Source: Legionella steigerwaltii (GTDB lineage: Bacteria > Pseudomonadota > Gammaproteobacteria > Legionellales > Legionellaceae). From it: a DNA stretch of 64,000 nt. Below, piece by piece: positions 63,048-64,000 of this stretch. Under the pieces are notes generated by a model that saw only the letters and a program-made list of their open reading frames with translations, was not told where the DNA came from and searched no databases. The stretch lies in contig NZ_LNYZ01000013.1 in the NCBI RefSeq assembly GCF_001468065.1, positions 489,118 to 553,117 on the forward strand, read 5' to 3'. The translations under genes and the position numbers were made by a program. Positions within the stretch are counted from its first letter, which is position 1. Every line of letters begins with the position of its first letter.

Positions 63048-63977
63048 CTATTTTGGCCAAGTAATCAGGTTATGCATGTACTGGCTAATCCCTTTAATTT
63101 TTTTCCTTAAGTGAGGTGGTGATGATTGGGGTAACCGATAATCAGGAAGAGCTAATTTTATTTTTTTATTTTTAGCAAGACTAAAGATTACTGCATCATG
63201 AGAAAGCTTTTCTAGTTCCTCTACTAATTTCTGCGTGTACTCATCTTGTTTATGTTCTTGAATATTTATTAAAATTTTTTTAAATTGTAAAATATTGAAT
63301 TCATTTTTTTTATTAAAACAACTTAATATAAGTTTAAGATCTGCTATTTTGGGATAATTTTTTTCTCTTGAAACAGATGGACTTGGGATTGGTGTGACTT
63401 TTTGGATGTATTCTTCTACATCACTTCTTATTATAGAAAAAGTAGTAGGTAGGCTTAAAGCCAATTCCTTTTGTCGCGCAACAAGCAATTTAGTACGCGA
63501 AGTTTGTAATTTTTTCCCGGAATCTAACCATGAAGAATCATTTAATTCTCCTTCATCAACACCAAGAAATTTGAGCATTCCTAAAACATTTTCATGCAAA
63601 GGGATAGAATTTTGTGAGCAAAAAGCATTTTGCAAGCCATAATGATTAAAAGAGTGGGGTTGGATATCTTTGATAAATTTATCCGCACTCACAACATATC
63701 CATCAAATAGGGCATTCGATATCTGTATTGGCCCCGTTGTACATACAACAATTGATTTAAGATAAAGATCACGTTCCTTTTGCATTAAGTATGATAAGAA
63801 TTTATCATCTTTTTTTTCTAAAATACGTTTAATTAAGGAATATTCCTTATTAAAAAAAAGATATTTTACAAGGTTCAGTTGAGCATGTAGATCGTTTCTC
63901 AATCTTTTTATCACTTCCATATGAGTTTCTTGCGGATATACTTTATTAAAATCTAAAAATTTATTTTTATCTGTCAT
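63048..63977 (-). CDS. Unknown soluble protein
   Basis: The protein has 309 residues with no signal peptide and no membrane helix. It looks mainly helical, with many Lys/Leu/Asp residues (RLRNDLHAQLNLVKYLFF, LRKKIKGISQYMHNL). I recognise no family or catalytic motif. GAGG stands very close to the ATG. A eukaryotic-style or effector role is possible in this genus, but nothing specific shows it. The C-terminus (NLITWPK) lacks an acidic block. Its upstream neighbour lies outside the window. Confidence 0.6.
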   Translation of the reverse strand: MTDKNKFLDFNKVYPQETHMEVIKRLRNDLHAQLNLVKYLFFNKEYSLIKRILEKKDDKFLSYLMQKERDLYLKSIVVCTTGPIQISNALFDGYVVSADKFIKDIQPHSFNHYGLQNAFCSQNSIPLHENVLGMLKFLGVDEGELNDSSWLDSGKKLQTSRTKLLVARQKELALSLPTTFSIIRSDVEEYIQKVTPIPSPSVSREKNYPKIADLKLILSCFNKKNEFNILQFKKILINIQEHKQDEYTQKLVEELEKLSHDAVIFSLAKNKKIKLALPDYRLPQSSPPHLRKKIKGISQYMHNLITWPK

Positions 63978-64000
63978 TACCTCATTAATGTATTTTCTGA

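Overview
The window looks like a chromosomal segment of a Legionella species or a very close relative. The DNA is AT-rich. It carries a patatin-type phospholipase with an acidic Dot/Icm-style tail directly after pyrF, a cpxRA pair, and an LssY-type DedA/PAP2 protein. The gene order rpsA-lapA-lapB-aminotransferase-pyrF-vpdC, with cpxRA further on, is the order I recall from L. pneumophila. The species cannot be named from the sequence alone. I saw no rRNA, tRNA, CRISPR array, insertion sequence or prophage. Most of the window is housekeeping DNA.

Layout. 1-6776: end of rpsA and its terminator, lapA-lapB (LPS assembly control), a sugar aminotransferase, pyrF, and the VpdC-like effector. 6849-8764: a pseudopilin and ubiC-ubiA. 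8879-16519, minus strand: a SlyB-like lipoprotein, nucleoside salvage genes (cdd, purine nucleoside phosphorylase, deoC), an unknown membrane protein, and a tight operon ybeZ-ybeY-corC-cpxR-cpxA. 16682-21743: PHP phosphatase, YciO-like protein, trpS, scpA-scpB, rluB. 21853-27851, minus strand: YafK-type L,D-transpeptidase-fold protein, LssZ-like and LssY-like membrane proteins, lipB-ybeD-dacA. 28020-37905: rlpA, a CPA2 antiporter with ampE, a cysteine-rich lipoprotein, the pyruvate dehydrogenase genes aceE-aceF-lpdA, and rimI. 38483-50900: rlmD-relA, alaC with an RpfE-like gene and recJ, dusA, secA-mutT. 50974-55734, minus strand: an EEP-family hydrolase, then coaE, a two-repeat secreted protein and an EAL phosphodiesterase packed behind bioA. 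55873-59304: bioB-bioF-bioH-bioD. 59328-62912: a carotenoid-biosynthesis-type membrane protein, an orphan bufferin-like peptide, yceI-cytochrome b561-yceI, and a Spy/CpxP-like protein. The window ends in a gene of unknown function.

Three things stand out. (1) A family of palindromic REP-like elements occurs at least seven times. Some copies are complete (two arms of 32-34 nt), some are half copies, and one has collapsed to a small hairpin. They sit mainly downstream of genes and in convergent gaps, and one supplies the last codons of a NUDIX gene. (2) A BirA-type operator sits between bioA and bioB. It overlaps a good bioB promoter and the likely bioA start codon. Behind bioA an EAL-domain c-di-GMP phosphodiesterase, a repeat protein and coaE follow with almost no spacing, which suggests biotin-linked control of a signalling gene. 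(3) A bufferin-like peptide (DUF2282) lies beside YceI and cytochrome b561 genes with no visible maturation enzyme. Other points of interest are three consensus DnaA boxes in the largest intergenic gap, a PAP2 domain without its catalytic residues, a SlyB-like lipoprotein without its glycine zipper, and a decayed J-domain-like gene between the LssY- and LssZ-like genes.
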